From NCBI RefSeq assembly GCF_004006665.1, contig NZ_QOCL01000014.1:124001-188000 (forward strand): 64,000 nucleotides of DNA, read 5' to 3'. The stretch's first letter is position 1; each line of letters begins with the position of its first letter. The notes beneath the pieces were generated by a model. It was not told the origin of the DNA and did not search any database. It saw only the letters and a list, made by a program, of their open reading frames with translations. Shown one piece after another: positions 43,878 to 52,412 of the stretch. This stretch comes from Halobacteriovorax sp. HLS. Lineage in GTDB: Bacteria > Bdellovibrionota > Bacteriovoracia > Bacteriovoracales > Bacteriovoracaceae. Both the position numbers and the translations under genes were made by a program.

Positions 43878-44876
43878 TTATTGAGGGTTATATAGTGTGA
43901 TGTGAGATCCGAGGTATTCAAATTTGAATGGCACCCAGACTTTAATATTTTTTGCCAAAGCTTCTTTGATTTGTTGATGTTTTTCTGGAGGTGCGATGAA
44001 CATCATGAAACCACCGCCTCCTGCGCCGAGTAGTCTTCCTCCGTACGCTCCATTCTTGATTGCGATCTCATATGCGTCATCAATATAAGAGTTAGAAATT
44101 ATTTTTGTAAGCCCTCTTTTTATTTTCCAGGTTGTATCAAATAGTTTCCCAAAATCTTTGAAGTCTCGTTCTTTTTGAAAGAGCCCTAAACCCTCTTTAG
44201 CAATAGAGTGGATTTCTTTCATTTGAGTGTTTATCGATCCATTTTTAATTTCATTTATTTGTTTTGATGCATTATCAGACGAGAATCTTGTTTGTCCTGA
44301 AAAAGCTAACATTATATGAGATTCAAAATTTCTTTTAAATTCGTTCCCTAAAATTAGTGGGAGTACTTTGTATTGATTGCCTGGTCCCATTTCTATAATG
44401 TTTAAACCACCATACGCTGTTAGTATTTGGTCTTGAATACCAACACTTTCGTTATTCATTACTTGTTCAACATGTATTGCTTGTTTCGCTAACTCCTCCT
44501 TACTAATCATTTTATGATTATATGCATGAAGTGCATTGAGCATTCCACATGTGAAACTAGAGGACGAGCCAATACCACTTCTAGCTGGTAAGTCTCCATC
44601 ATAGTGTATTTCTAATCCATCATTTATATCTGTTAGCTTGAGACAGTTTCTTACTGAGGGATGTTCAATTTCAGAGTTGCAGTTAACTTGTTCAGTTTTA
44701 GAGTAAACGATACGAGTCTTATGTTCAAAGAAAGGGGGTAACCTTCTTAAGGTAATGTAATTATATTGGTCGAAAGTACTGCCAATAATTAAGCCACCAT
44801 TCTCTTCAAACCAAGAGTTATAATCAGTCCCACCTCCAAAAAAAGATAGTCTGAATGGTGTCTTTGAAATAATCAT
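43878..44876 (-). CDS. hddA: GHMP kinase, HddA-like (heptose kinase)
   Basis: Sugar kinase of the GHMP superfamily, closest to D-glycero-alpha-D-manno-heptose-7-phosphate kinase. The N-terminal TPFRLSFFGGGTDY, the phosphate loop RSGIGSSSSFTCG (loop at residues 101-107) and the C-terminal GGRLLGAGGGGFMMF are all intact. It has 332 residues. With an SDR upstream and an HddC-like nucleotidyltransferase at 36709 it suggests a GDP-heptose-type donor, although GmhA and GmhB are not seen. L-fucokinase-like activity is an alternative. Confidence 0.83.
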   Translation of the reverse strand: MIISKTPFRLSFFGGGTDYNSWFEENGGLIIGSTFDQYNYITLRRLPPFFEHKTRIVYSKTEQVNCNSEIEHPSVRNCLKLTDINDGLEIHYDGDLPARSGIGSSSSFTCGMLNALHAYNHKMISKEELAKQAIHVEQVMNNESVGIQDQILTAYGGLNIIEMGPGNQYKVLPLILGNEFKRNFESHIMLAFSGQTRFSSDNASKQINEIKNGSINTQMKEIHSIAKEGLGLFQKERDFKDFGKLFDTTWKIKRGLTKIISNSYIDDAYEIAIKNGAYGGRLLGAGGGGFMMFIAPPEKHQQIKEALAKNIKVWVPFKFEYLGSHITLYNPQ

Positions 44877-44887
44877 AAATTTACCTT

Positions 44888-45820
44888 TTATATGTTTGCG
44901 TACTCAGTTCTTTTAATTATAGAGAAGGCTTTTTGAAGTTCTTTGATGCCGTCTTGTAGGGAATAGTCTGTTTTATAGCCTGTGGCTTCAATCTTCTCGT
45001 TACTAACAATATAATTACGCTGATCAGGGTCTTTGCCTATTTCAGATTCAGAGACCATAAAGTTTGGAACAAATTTTTTGATTTCATCGCACAACTCTTT
45101 CTTACTTAAGTTTGCAGTGCTTAAACCTACATTATAAGTATTCCCTTTCATCTGGTTATAGTTGTTGATCGTGTGAATAAATGCTTTTGCAGCATCTCTA
45201 ACATGTAGGTAATTTCTCTTAAAATGAGATTCAAACAAGATAATATATCCATCATTTATAGCTTTATAGGTAAAATCATTAACCAGAAGGTCAAGCCTCA
45301 TTCTAGGGCTAGACCCGAAAACGGTCGCAAATCTAAAGCATACAGCTTCACCTTTAGTAAGTAAGTATGATTCAGTCTCTACCTTTAGTTTTCCATAAAG
45401 AGAAATTGGTTTTAAGGGAGAGCTTTCATCACAGAAGATATCTGCCTCTCCAATACCGTAGCCGCTGTTTGTACATGGATAAATGAGCATTTGATTGTCA
45501 GATTTATTATCATACAAAAACTTGATGGCGTCCGTATTTACAGCTTTAGCTGCCATTGGGTCTTTATTGCAAAGTGGAGCTCCAACTAGGCAAGCAAGAG
45601 GAATTAATACATCATGACCAGGAATAAGAGACAGCATTAGCTCTTCGTTTCTCACATCTCCATTTATGATTGTTAAGTTATCTTTGTGGCATTGATCAAG
45701 CAAAGGGTTTTGCTTAAACATGAAATTATCTATGACTGTAACTTGGTGTCCCTCGTCTAATAGCATAGGTACTAAAGTTGAACCAATATAACCTGCACCA
45801 CCAGTAACTAAAACTTTCAT
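44888..45820 (-). CDS. NAD-dependent sugar epimerase/dehydratase (extended SDR)
   Basis: Extended SDR of 310 residues: GGAGYIGSTLV, LACLVGAPLCNKDP, a catalytic YGKLK and VFGSSPRMRLDLLVNDF. The NSGYG segment replaces the usual SSxxVYG. It is first in the minus run 45820-41162, directly before an HddA-like kinase, so it may modify a heptose or the precursor of the deoxysugar made by the divergent genes. Its promoter region is shared back-to-back with the ColD-like gene at 46008. Exact reaction unknown. Confidence 0.8.
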   Translation of the reverse strand: MKVLVTGGAGYIGSTLVPMLLDEGHQVTVIDNFMFKQNPLLDQCHKDNLTIINGDVRNEELMLSLIPGHDVLIPLACLVGAPLCNKDPMAAKAVNTDAIKFLYDNKSDNQMLIYPCTNSGYGIGEADIFCDESSPLKPISLYGKLKVETESYLLTKGEAVCFRFATVFGSSPRMRLDLLVNDFTYKAINDGYIILFESHFKRNYLHVRDAAKAFIHTINNYNQMKGNTYNVGLSTANLSKKELCDEIKKFVPNFMVSESEIGKDPDQRNYIVSNEKIEATGYKTDYSLQDGIKELQKAFSIIKRTEYANI

Positions 45821-45845
45821 TAAAACTCCCTTCTTTTTTCCAATA

Positions 45846-45875
45846 AATATATACTATGAATAACATTTGCGCCAA
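45846..45875 (-). promoter_or_regulatory. Promoter for the 44888-45820 SDR gene
   Basis: On the minus strand TTGGCG (45875-45870), an 18-base spacer and TATATT (45851-45846); TATATA with a 16-base spacer is an overlapping choice. The start codon is 25 bases downstream. Confidence 0.45.
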
Positions 45876-45920
45876 CTTTGTGTGTTTAAATATAGAGAAT
45901 TTACGTTAGAATGTTGCATC

Positions 45921-45950
45921 TTGTTACTAAAGATACTTAGTAAGTAATAT
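45921..45950 (+). promoter_or_regulatory. Promoter with embedded dyad before the ColD-like gene
   Basis: TTGTTA (45921-45926), 18-base spacer, TAATAT (45945-45950). A perfect inverted repeat TTACTAA-N6-TTAGTAA (45924-45943) fills the spacer, so a bound dimer would sit between the -35 and -10. The 187-base gap is otherwise unremarkable. Confidence 0.5.
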
Positions 45951-46007
45951 CTTTTCATATTGTTTTAAAGGATTAGAATAATCACTTAACAAAAAGATGA
46001 GGAAAAG

Positions 46008-47177
46008 ATGATTAATATTCCATTAATGCAAGAAAATATTACTAGAGACGATTTAGATATTCTTGTTGAGTATCTAAAGCAAGACAATCCAAGACTAACA
46101 GCAGGAAGTGAAGTTCTAGCTTTTGAGAAAGAATGGTCAGAATGGTTAGGGGTTAAGTATAGCTTGTTTTTGAACTCTGGTAGTTCGGCAAATATTCTAA
46201 CAATGGCCGCAATAAAGCACCTCTACGGTGATGGTGAAATTATAGTACCTTCACTTACTTGGGTTTCTGATATTTCTTCAGTTATGTTTGCTGGTTTAAC
46301 TCCAATCTTTGTTGATATTAATCCTAAGAACCTTGCAATGTGTGAGAAACAGGTATTGTCAAAAATTACTGATAAAACTAAAGCTGTTTTTATTACTCAT
46401 ATTCTAGGGTTTAATGGGCTTTCTCAAGACTTACTTGATGAATTAAAAAAGAGAGAGATTCTTTTAATAGAAGATGTTTGCGAGTCTCATGGAGCGACTT
46501 TCAACAATAAAAAGCTTGGTAGTTATGGATTTGCTTCTAATTTTTCATTTTATTTCGCACATCACATGAGTACGATTGAAGGCGGGGTAGTTTGTACAAA
46601 TGATGAGAAGTTCTATCAAACTTTGAGAATGTTGCGCTCGCATGGAATGGTTCGAGAGCTAAGCTCTCAGGAAATGAAAGATAGCTATATTAATAAGTAT
46701 CCAGACCTTAATCCTGAATTTATTTTCTCTTACCCTTCTTATAATATGAGAAGTACTGAGCTTAATGCAATTATCGGAAGAAGCCAGCTTAAGAAGCTTG
46801 ATGCAAATAACGATTTAAGAAGAACAAATTGTGATTTATTTTATAGTCTTCTTGATTCTGAAAAGTATAGAACAGATTTCGATCTTGATGGTGCTGTGAA
46901 CTATGCTTTTGTACTTATTTTGAAGGACAAAGATGATGATTTAATGAAAAAAGTTTCGAACTCGTTGCGAGATAATATGGTTGAGTTTAGAAGAGGAACT
47001 TCAGGGGGAGGGAATCAGCTGAGACAACCGTATTTGAGAGAGATAATGCCTCCGTCTTATTATGAGCAATTTCCTGAAACAGATCATATACATTTCTATG
47101 GAATGTATATTGGTAATTATCCAGGGCTTGAAGTTGAAAAAATTAAGAGCCTTTGTGAACTTTTAAACTCTCTATAG
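46008..47177 (+). CDS. PLP-dependent sugar 3-dehydratase, ColD-like (His replaces PLP Lys)
   Basis: DegT-family fold with the cofactor-linking lysine replaced. In SFYFAHHMSTIEGG the residue six before the Glu of EGG, normally Lys in aminotransferases, is H185, the hallmark of ColD and of the E1 enzyme of ascarylose-type pathways, which remove a C3 hydroxyl instead of transaminating. E155-D-V-C-E-S-H (155-161) is the ring-binding segment. At 389 residues it matches ColD (about 388) and lacks the Cys-rich extension of iron-sulfur E1 enzymes. GAGGAAAAG precedes the ATG. The next two genes are a split transketolase. Substrate is probably a GDP- or CDP-4-keto-6-deoxy sugar. Confidence 0.85.
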   Translation: MINIPLMQENITRDDLDILVEYLKQDNPRLTAGSEVLAFEKEWSEWLGVKYSLFLNSGSSANILTMAAIKHLYGDGEIIVPSLTWVSDISSVMFAGLTPIFVDINPKNLAMCEKQVLSKITDKTKAVFITHILGFNGLSQDLLDELKKREILLIEDVCESHGATFNNKKLGSYGFASNFSFYFAHHMSTIEGGVVCTNDEKFYQTLRMLRSHGMVRELSSQEMKDSYINKYPDLNPEFIFSYPSYNMRSTELNAIIGRSQLKKLDANNDLRRTNCDLFYSLLDSEKYRTDFDLDGAVNYAFVLILKDKDDDLMKKVSNSLRDNMVEFRRGTSGGGNQLRQPYLREIMPPSYYEQFPETDHIHFYGMYIGNYPGLEVEKIKSLCELLNSL

Positions 47178-47185
47178 GAAATCAA

Positions 47186-48001
47186 ATGGATTACGAATAT
47201 TTAAAAGAAAAGTCTAAATTTGTCAGAGTGGAAACTCTTAAAATACATCAAAGAGTTGCCGAAACAAGAGTTGCTTCGTCCTTGTCTCCAATTGAGATTG
47301 TAGTGTCTCTCTACTACGGCGGTATAATTAAATTTGACCCTAAGGACCGCTTTTCTGACTCTAGAGATAGGTTTATAATCTCAAAAGGTCATGGTTCTAT
47401 ATGTATGTACCCACTTCTTGCTGATCTCGGATTTTTTGATGTTTCTGAATTAGAAAATGCTTGTAAGAAAGGAAGCTTCTTGGGAGGAATTCCAGATCCA
47501 GTTATCCCTGGCTATGAAACAGTTAATGGATCATTAGGTCATGGCCCTGGAGTTGCTTCTGGTATGGCGGTCGCACTGAAGTCCCTTAATAAAAAAGAGA
47601 ATGTTGTTGTTCTTACTGGTGATGGAGAATTAAATGAAGGTTCGGTCTGGGAGGCCGTCATGTTCGCTTCACACCATAAGTTAGATAATCTAACTATCAT
47701 TGTGGACAATAATAAAACATCAATGCTTAATAGATCAGAACAGATAGTTAACCTCTCACCACTTTCTAGTAGATTCGAAGCGTTCGGATGGGATACTTTT
47801 GAGGTTCAAGATGGTCACTCTGTACAAGAGGTACACTCCGTGCTGGACAAGCGTATCCCAGAGAGATCCGGAAAGCCAAAGGTTATTATTGTTAACACTG
47901 TAAAAGGAAAGGGTGTACCTTTTTTAGAGAAGCATCATTTATGCCACATTCTTTCTGTTGGAAGTGAGTCAATAGATGAAATTATAAAGGATTTAGAATG
48001 A
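47186..48001 (+). CDS. Transketolase-like protein, N-terminal (ThDP pyrophosphate) subunit
   Basis: Half-size transketolase (271 residues) carrying the thiamine-diphosphate pyrophosphate-binding domain: SKGHGSICMYPLL, NGSLGHGPGVASG and the metal/ThDP motif GDGELNEGSVWE through IIVDNNK. It begins 8 bases after the ColD-like stop and overlaps the C-terminal subunit gene by 4 bases (ATGA). Split transketolases are known, but their location directly behind a deoxysugar dehydratase is notable: the pair may add a two-carbon ketol unit to the keto sugar. That role is inference only. Confidence 0.85.
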   Translation: MDYEYLKEKSKFVRVETLKIHQRVAETRVASSLSPIEIVVSLYYGGIIKFDPKDRFSDSRDRFIISKGHGSICMYPLLADLGFFDVSELENACKKGSFLGGIPDPVIPGYETVNGSLGHGPGVASGMAVALKSLNKKENVVVLTGDGELNEGSVWEAVMFASHHKLDNLTIIVDNNKTSMLNRSEQIVNLSPLSSRFEAFGWDTFEVQDGHSVQEVHSVLDKRIPERSGKPKVIIVNTVKGKGVPFLEKHHLCHILSVGSESIDEIIKDLE

Positions 48002-48918
48002 ATAAAAGAGCAATGAGAGATGTATTTTTGGAAGAGTTGTATCAGAGAATGCTGATCGATAAAAATATATTCTTTGTTTGTGCAGACTTTGGTTCTCCTG
48101 TTCTTGATAAGATTCAAGCAGATATTCCAGGGCGATTCATAAATGTTGGAATAGCAGAGCAAAATTTAATAAATGTTTCAGTTGGAATGGCTCTAGAAGG
48201 ATATACTGTCTATGCTTATGCAATTGCTCCGTTTATTACAATGAGGTGTTATGAGCAGATAAGGGTTGGTGTATCAGTTCTTTCTCAAGTTCGCCCAATG
48301 AATATAAATATTATTGGTGTTGGTGCAGGTGTTAGTTATACGGTCAGTGGGCCAACTCATCATTGCCTTGAGGACCTTTCTATAATGAATACTTTGCCGA
48401 ATATTGATATTTTCTCACCAAGTGATTGCTCGTTAGTGAAAAGTTACTTTGATTATACTGTAAGCTTTAAACATCCTAAGTATATAAGATTTGATGCTCA
48501 ACCAATTTCTGATATAGAAGCAGAAGGGTTTTCTTCTGATGGATATAGAGTTGTTAATGAGGGGGATGGTGAGAGTGTGTTAGTGTCAACTGGTTATATG
48601 ACTCATACTGCTCTTGAAATCATAAAAAAGAAAAATGTTACTTTAGTGGATATATATTTAGTAAACAGTTTTGATAAGAATAGTCTTTTCCAGAAGCTAT
48701 CTTCATTTAATAAGATTCTTGTTCTTGAAGAAGGTATTGCTAACAAAGGGGGACTTGTGAGTGAAATACATGAGTTATTTCAAGACAGTGAGAAAAACCC
48801 TAAGGTAAAAGGAATTGGCTTTTCTAAAGAATATCACTTCGATGTTGGAAGCCGCGCTGAAGTCCATTCATGTGCCAAAATAGGGTTTGATAACATTATT
48901 GAAATATTATCAAATTAA
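47998..48918 (+). CDS. Transketolase-like protein, C-terminal (pyrimidine-binding) subunit
   Basis: Partner subunit of 306 residues with the pyrimidine-binding and C-terminal domains. The catalytic glutamate is in GIAEQNLINVSVGMA; FVCADFGSP, FSPSDCSLVKSYFDY and KILVLEEGIANKGGLVSEI are the expected following segments. ATGA overlap with the N-terminal subunit gene implies a heteromeric enzyme. It ends with a 4-base convergent overlap with the glycosyltransferase at 48915. It resembles both transketolase and 1-deoxyxylulose synthase-like proteins; donor substrate unknown. Confidence 0.85.
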   Translation: MNKRAMRDVFLEELYQRMLIDKNIFFVCADFGSPVLDKIQADIPGRFINVGIAEQNLINVSVGMALEGYTVYAYAIAPFITMRCYEQIRVGVSVLSQVRPMNINIIGVGAGVSYTVSGPTHHCLEDLSIMNTLPNIDIFSPSDCSLVKSYFDYTVSFKHPKYIRFDAQPISDIEAEGFSSDGYRVVNEGDGESVLVSTGYMTHTALEIIKKKNVTLVDIYLVNSFDKNSLFQKLSSFNKILVLEEGIANKGGLVSEIHELFQDSEKNPKVKGIGFSKEYHFDVGSRAEVHSCAKIGFDNIIEILSN

Positions 48919-49892
48919 TTTTCTATAACGGCAGTTAGTTTTTTATAAATGCTCTTGTCTGTGGAGTTTAGTTTTAAGCTCCATACTTTTGGAAACATTA
49001 GCTTTACTCCTGCTATGAGGGTCTTTGCTAATCTTGTTCTTTCTTTTTTTTGTACAGATCTTTTCTTTGCATTTTCAATATATTGAAGAACAGCAAGCTC
49101 TACAGGTTTTAAAAACATATTAGAGGTTTTGCCAGGGAAATGTTCAGATATTTTATCTGCCGTAATGCCACATAGCAAATCGTAGCTTTGTCGCCACGCC
49201 TCTTGTTTCATTATCGTGTCATAGTCTGGCAAGATAAACCTTTGATAATGAGTATTTCTTGCGACACTTGTTAGTTCTAATTTTTTCGATTTGCCACTTA
49301 CGATTGCTAATATATTAGGTAGTACTTCTCTTAGGCCTCTATCCGGAAGTGGAGTTGTTAAGCGAAAGGAGTTTTTAAATTCGTCATTTCTGTGAACAGA
49401 AAATAGTGGAACGTAGTAATTGGATGTGAAGTTTGTTAGTCTGTCGAGTGGATTTTCATCTTCAACTTGACCCATATTGTATTTTGAAATACCGAGAAGC
49501 TTTCCTTTTGCCTCTTTACCTGTTTCAAAAGTAACTCCTTTTCCGTGGCAAGTTGCATAATCATTATTGTTTTCAAGAAACTCTGCACAAGCTGATAATG
49601 ACTCAGGAAAGTGAAAATCATCATCTCCTGAAAATGTACTATATTTTTCTTCAATATTGTCTAGACAGTACAAAATTGCTTCTGAATCATTTAGTTTTCC
49701 ACAGTCGTGGTGAAAAACCTTAAAGGGAAAAGATGTTTTTTCTATAAATTTAGAAACCTTCTGGAAGTTTTCTTGTGAACTTGAATCTCCTATATGAATA
49801 GGATGATTTGAATTACTATTAATATAAAAATGAAGCATTCTGATAATGAAATCAGGTCTGTCTAGTGTTGGGACTGCAATGGCAACTTTCAT
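48915..49892 (-). CDS. GT2-like glycosyltransferase (TIGR00180-type)
   Basis: Predicted GT-A glycosyltransferase of 325 residues. The N-terminus VAIAVPTLDRPDFIIRML is typical; the metal-binding site is the acidic run GDDDF (89-93) in FSGDDDFHFPESL, the TIGR00180-like signature. A likely catalytic region follows with RNDEFKNSFRLTTPLPDRGLREVL. It lies 3 bases from the radical SAM gene on the same strand, so the two are probably co-transcribed. Donor sugar unknown. Confidence 0.78.
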   Translation of the reverse strand: MKVAIAVPTLDRPDFIIRMLHFYINSNSNHPIHIGDSSSQENFQKVSKFIEKTSFPFKVFHHDCGKLNDSEAILYCLDNIEEKYSTFSGDDDFHFPESLSACAEFLENNNDYATCHGKGVTFETGKEAKGKLLGISKYNMGQVEDENPLDRLTNFTSNYYVPLFSVHRNDEFKNSFRLTTPLPDRGLREVLPNILAIVSGKSKKLELTSVARNTHYQRFILPDYDTIMKQEAWRQSYDLLCGITADKISEHFPGKTSNMFLKPVELAVLQYIENAKKRSVQKKERTRLAKTLIAGVKLMFPKVWSLKLNSTDKSIYKKLTAVIEN

Positions 49893-49895
49893 GAT

Positions 49896-51365
49896 CTATC
49901 TTTCGTAATTTCTTGCGAGTTTTTTACTAGTCATGAAGTTAATATGTTCAAGTGCCTTGTCTCCAAATGTTTCTTTGACCATCGATAAATACTGCTCACC
50001 TTTAAAGAACTCCTCCCACTTTTCATCTCTAAACTTTAATACTTCCATTGCTCCAATATGCTTGGTGGGGAGTGGAAGCTGGTCTTTAGCGTGTTGAGAG
50101 TAGTTAGACCATGTAGTAGGTAAAGCTTGATTATTCTCTAGAGCTTCTGTGTATAATTTAGATCCTGGATACGCCATAGCACTATACAGGTTCATGAATT
50201 CAGTGTTTAGGTCTACAGCCATTTGAAATGTTTCTTCCATGGTTTTTATATCGTCATCTGGAAGGCCGACTATAAAATTAGAAAGTACTCTGATTCCTGC
50301 GTCTCTTATTGATTGGACGATTTCTTTAATATCATTAAACCTGAGTCTTTTTGAAGCACCATCTCTAACGAGGTCATTTGCTGACTCAATTCCTAGGCAG
50401 AACCAATTAAAGCCAGCTTTTTTCATCCTTGCTAAATGCTTCGTTTTCACTGTATCAATTCTGGAGTAGCACCAGATGTTTAGGTCTAGATCTTTTTCAA
50501 TCAACAGATCTGTAATCTTCATGTAATGGCTTTCTTTAAGCACAAACATTTCATCGATAAACTTAAAGTTTTTGACACCGTACTTCTTTACAAGAAGTTC
50601 GATCTCTTCAACTACAAGCTCTGGGCTTCTGTACCTTATTCCTGGTTTCCCAAATGGTGCATTGATGCAACAAAAAGTACAACTGTAAGGGCAACCAAGG
50701 CTTGTGTAAATTGCTGCGTAAGGAGATCTGTTCTCAATATCGTCAAAGCAGTGCCAGTTGTGAGCACGATATTTGTCCATTGGGAGTAGGTCCCACGCAG
50801 CTATTGGTAGGGCTTCGTCTAGATCTTTTATAACAGGATTTTTAGGATTACAGCGAATGACATCATTCTTGTAGTACCAAAGGCCAGGCACGTCTTCAAT
50901 TTTATTTTTATTATCTATATATTTCATAAGTTCAAGAAGGCTTTCTTGTTCTTCACCTTCAATCACATAATCTACATTTTCTTCTTTTAAGGTTCTCTTT
51001 GGTAATGCCGAAGGATGTAGTCCTCCTATGGTTACAGGGTAGTTTGTATGTTCTTTTATTTTAGAACAGATTTCTCCTGCTATATTCATTGTTTGTGTCG
51101 AGGCTGATGGTTGACCCCCATAAACAATTACCGCACAAAGTTTTGGAGAATATTCCTTTATCCTAGTTAGTGTTTCTTCAGGAGTTAAGTTCTCTGCATT
51201 TGCGTCAATAATCGCGACAGAGTAATTATTATTTCTTAAAAAACTAGCAAAGCTCGCAGTTAGAAATGGGGGCTCAATAGCGCAAAGTTCATCGCCTAGG
51301 TTTTGATATGTTACTTTTCTGTTTCCTGGGTTGATAAATACAATGTCACGTTGATTTTCACTCAT
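49896..51365 (-). CDS. B12-binding-type radical SAM protein
   Basis: A 489-residue iron-sulfur enzyme. Residues about 1-150 form a cobalamin-binding-like Rossmann domain (with AVIVYGGQPSAS and TIGGLHPSALP), followed by the radical SAM core with cluster cysteines C225, C229 and C232 in LGCPYSCTFCC. NFIVGLPDDDIKTMEE and a C-terminal tail complete the Elp3-like barrel. Relatives often methylate unactivated carbons or rearrange substrates. Placement between a glycosyltransferase and a GDP-fucose synthase-like gene suggests a sugar or lipid-linked glycan substrate, for example C-methylation; this is inferred. Confidence 0.83.
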   Translation of the reverse strand: MSENQRDIVFINPGNRKVTYQNLGDELCAIEPPFLTASFASFLRNNNYSVAIIDANAENLTPEETLTRIKEYSPKLCAVIVYGGQPSASTQTMNIAGEICSKIKEHTNYPVTIGGLHPSALPKRTLKEENVDYVIEGEEQESLLELMKYIDNKNKIEDVPGLWYYKNDVIRCNPKNPVIKDLDEALPIAAWDLLPMDKYRAHNWHCFDDIENRSPYAAIYTSLGCPYSCTFCCINAPFGKPGIRYRSPELVVEEIELLVKKYGVKNFKFIDEMFVLKESHYMKITDLLIEKDLDLNIWCYSRIDTVKTKHLARMKKAGFNWFCLGIESANDLVRDGASKRLRFNDIKEIVQSIRDAGIRVLSNFIVGLPDDDIKTMEETFQMAVDLNTEFMNLYSAMAYPGSKLYTEALENNQALPTTWSNYSQHAKDQLPLPTKHIGAMEVLKFRDEKWEEFFKGEQYLSMVKETFGDKALEHINFMTSKKLARNYER

Positions 51366-51415
51366 AGTGGCTTACCTTTCGATTTTTAATAGTCTACAAT
51401 GCGAATAATATTACT

Positions 51416-51444
51416 TTGAATGAATACCTATTGTCTAATATTAT
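51416..51444 (+). promoter_or_regulatory. Promoter for the Fcl-like gene
   Basis: TTGAAT (51416-51421), exactly 17 bases, TATTAT (51439-51444), 47 bases before the ATG at 51492; AAGGAA is a good ribosome-binding site for that start. Confidence 0.5.
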
Positions 51445-51491
51445 ATAGTTATAGAGTATGCTTAGGCAATTTTCGATAAAGGAATTTTGAA

Positions 51492-52412
51492 ATGAAGAAA
51501 ATTTTGGTGACAGGTGGTTCTGGAATGGTTGGTCGTAACCTTTTGTCACATAAGGAAAGTGAAAAATTTGATATTATTGCTCCGTCCCATGGGGTGCTAG
51601 ATTTAACTATTAAGAGGGATGTTGATGAATACCTTGCAGATGAAATGCCTGATTTTATTATTCATTGTGCAGGTCTCGTTGGTGGAATTCAGGCAAATCT
51701 TAAGTACCCCTTAGAGTTCTTGATGGAAAATCTTGATATGGGGTGTAACTTGTTGATGTCTGCTAGAAAGGTAGGTATTAAAAATGTTCTCGCTCTTGGT
51801 AGTAATTGTATGTATCCAAAAAATATTGAAGAAGGCCTTACTGAGGAAATGATATTAAAAGGGGAGCTTGAGGAGTCCAATGAAGGTTATGCCTTGGCAA
51901 AAATAACAATATCAAAGCTTTGTAAAATCATATCCAATGAGAACAAAGATTACAATTATAAGATGATTGTACCTTGTAGTCTCTATGGTAAATGGGACAA
52001 ATTTTCTCCTGAGAGTTCTCATCTAATACCTGCAATTATAAAGAAGTTAAACGATGCAAGAGTTAATAATGAAGTGAATGTGGAAATTTGGGGAGACGGT
52101 CTAGCTCGAAGAGAGATCATGTATGCTGAAGATCTTGCCGATTTTATTTATTTTTCTTTGGATAGATTTAATGAGTTGCCGGAAATTATGAATGTTGGCC
52201 TAGGTAAAGATTACTCAATCAATGAGCTATATTCTGCTGTCGCAAAAGTTGTAGGTTATAAGGGAGGCTTTTTTCATAATTTAGATCGACCAGTTGGAAT
52301 GAGGAAGAAGTTACTGAACATTAAACAGCTTGAGAGTTTTGGATGGCAAAGTGGAACTTCTTTAGAACAAGGCCTTAAACTAACTAATGATTTTTATTTG
52401 AGCAATATTTAA
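51492..52412 (+). CDS. fcl: GDP-L-fucose synthase-like epimerase/reductase (Fcl/WcaG)
   Basis: Extended SDR that in the family epimerises C3 and C5 and reduces C4 of GDP-4-keto-6-deoxymannose. N-terminal GGSGMVGRNLL, CAGLVGGIQANLKYPLEFLMEN, GSNCMYPKNIEEGLTEE and the YALAK catalytic pair are distinctive for Fcl. It has 306 residues, as usual. No GDP-mannose 4,6-dehydratase was found in the window; as in Campylobacter heptose pathways, the substrate could be a GDP-4-keto-heptose. It ends in a 29-base convergent overlap with the gene at 52384. Confidence 0.84.
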   Translation: MKKILVTGGSGMVGRNLLSHKESEKFDIIAPSHGVLDLTIKRDVDEYLADEMPDFIIHCAGLVGGIQANLKYPLEFLMENLDMGCNLLMSARKVGIKNVLALGSNCMYPKNIEEGLTEEMILKGELEESNEGYALAKITISKLCKIISNENKDYNYKMIVPCSLYGKWDKFSPESSHLIPAIIKKLNDARVNNEVNVEIWGDGLARREIMYAEDLADFIYFSLDRFNELPEIMNVGLGKDYSINELYSAVAKVVGYKGGFFHNLDRPVGMRKKLLNIKQLESFGWQSGTSLEQGLKLTNDFYLSNI

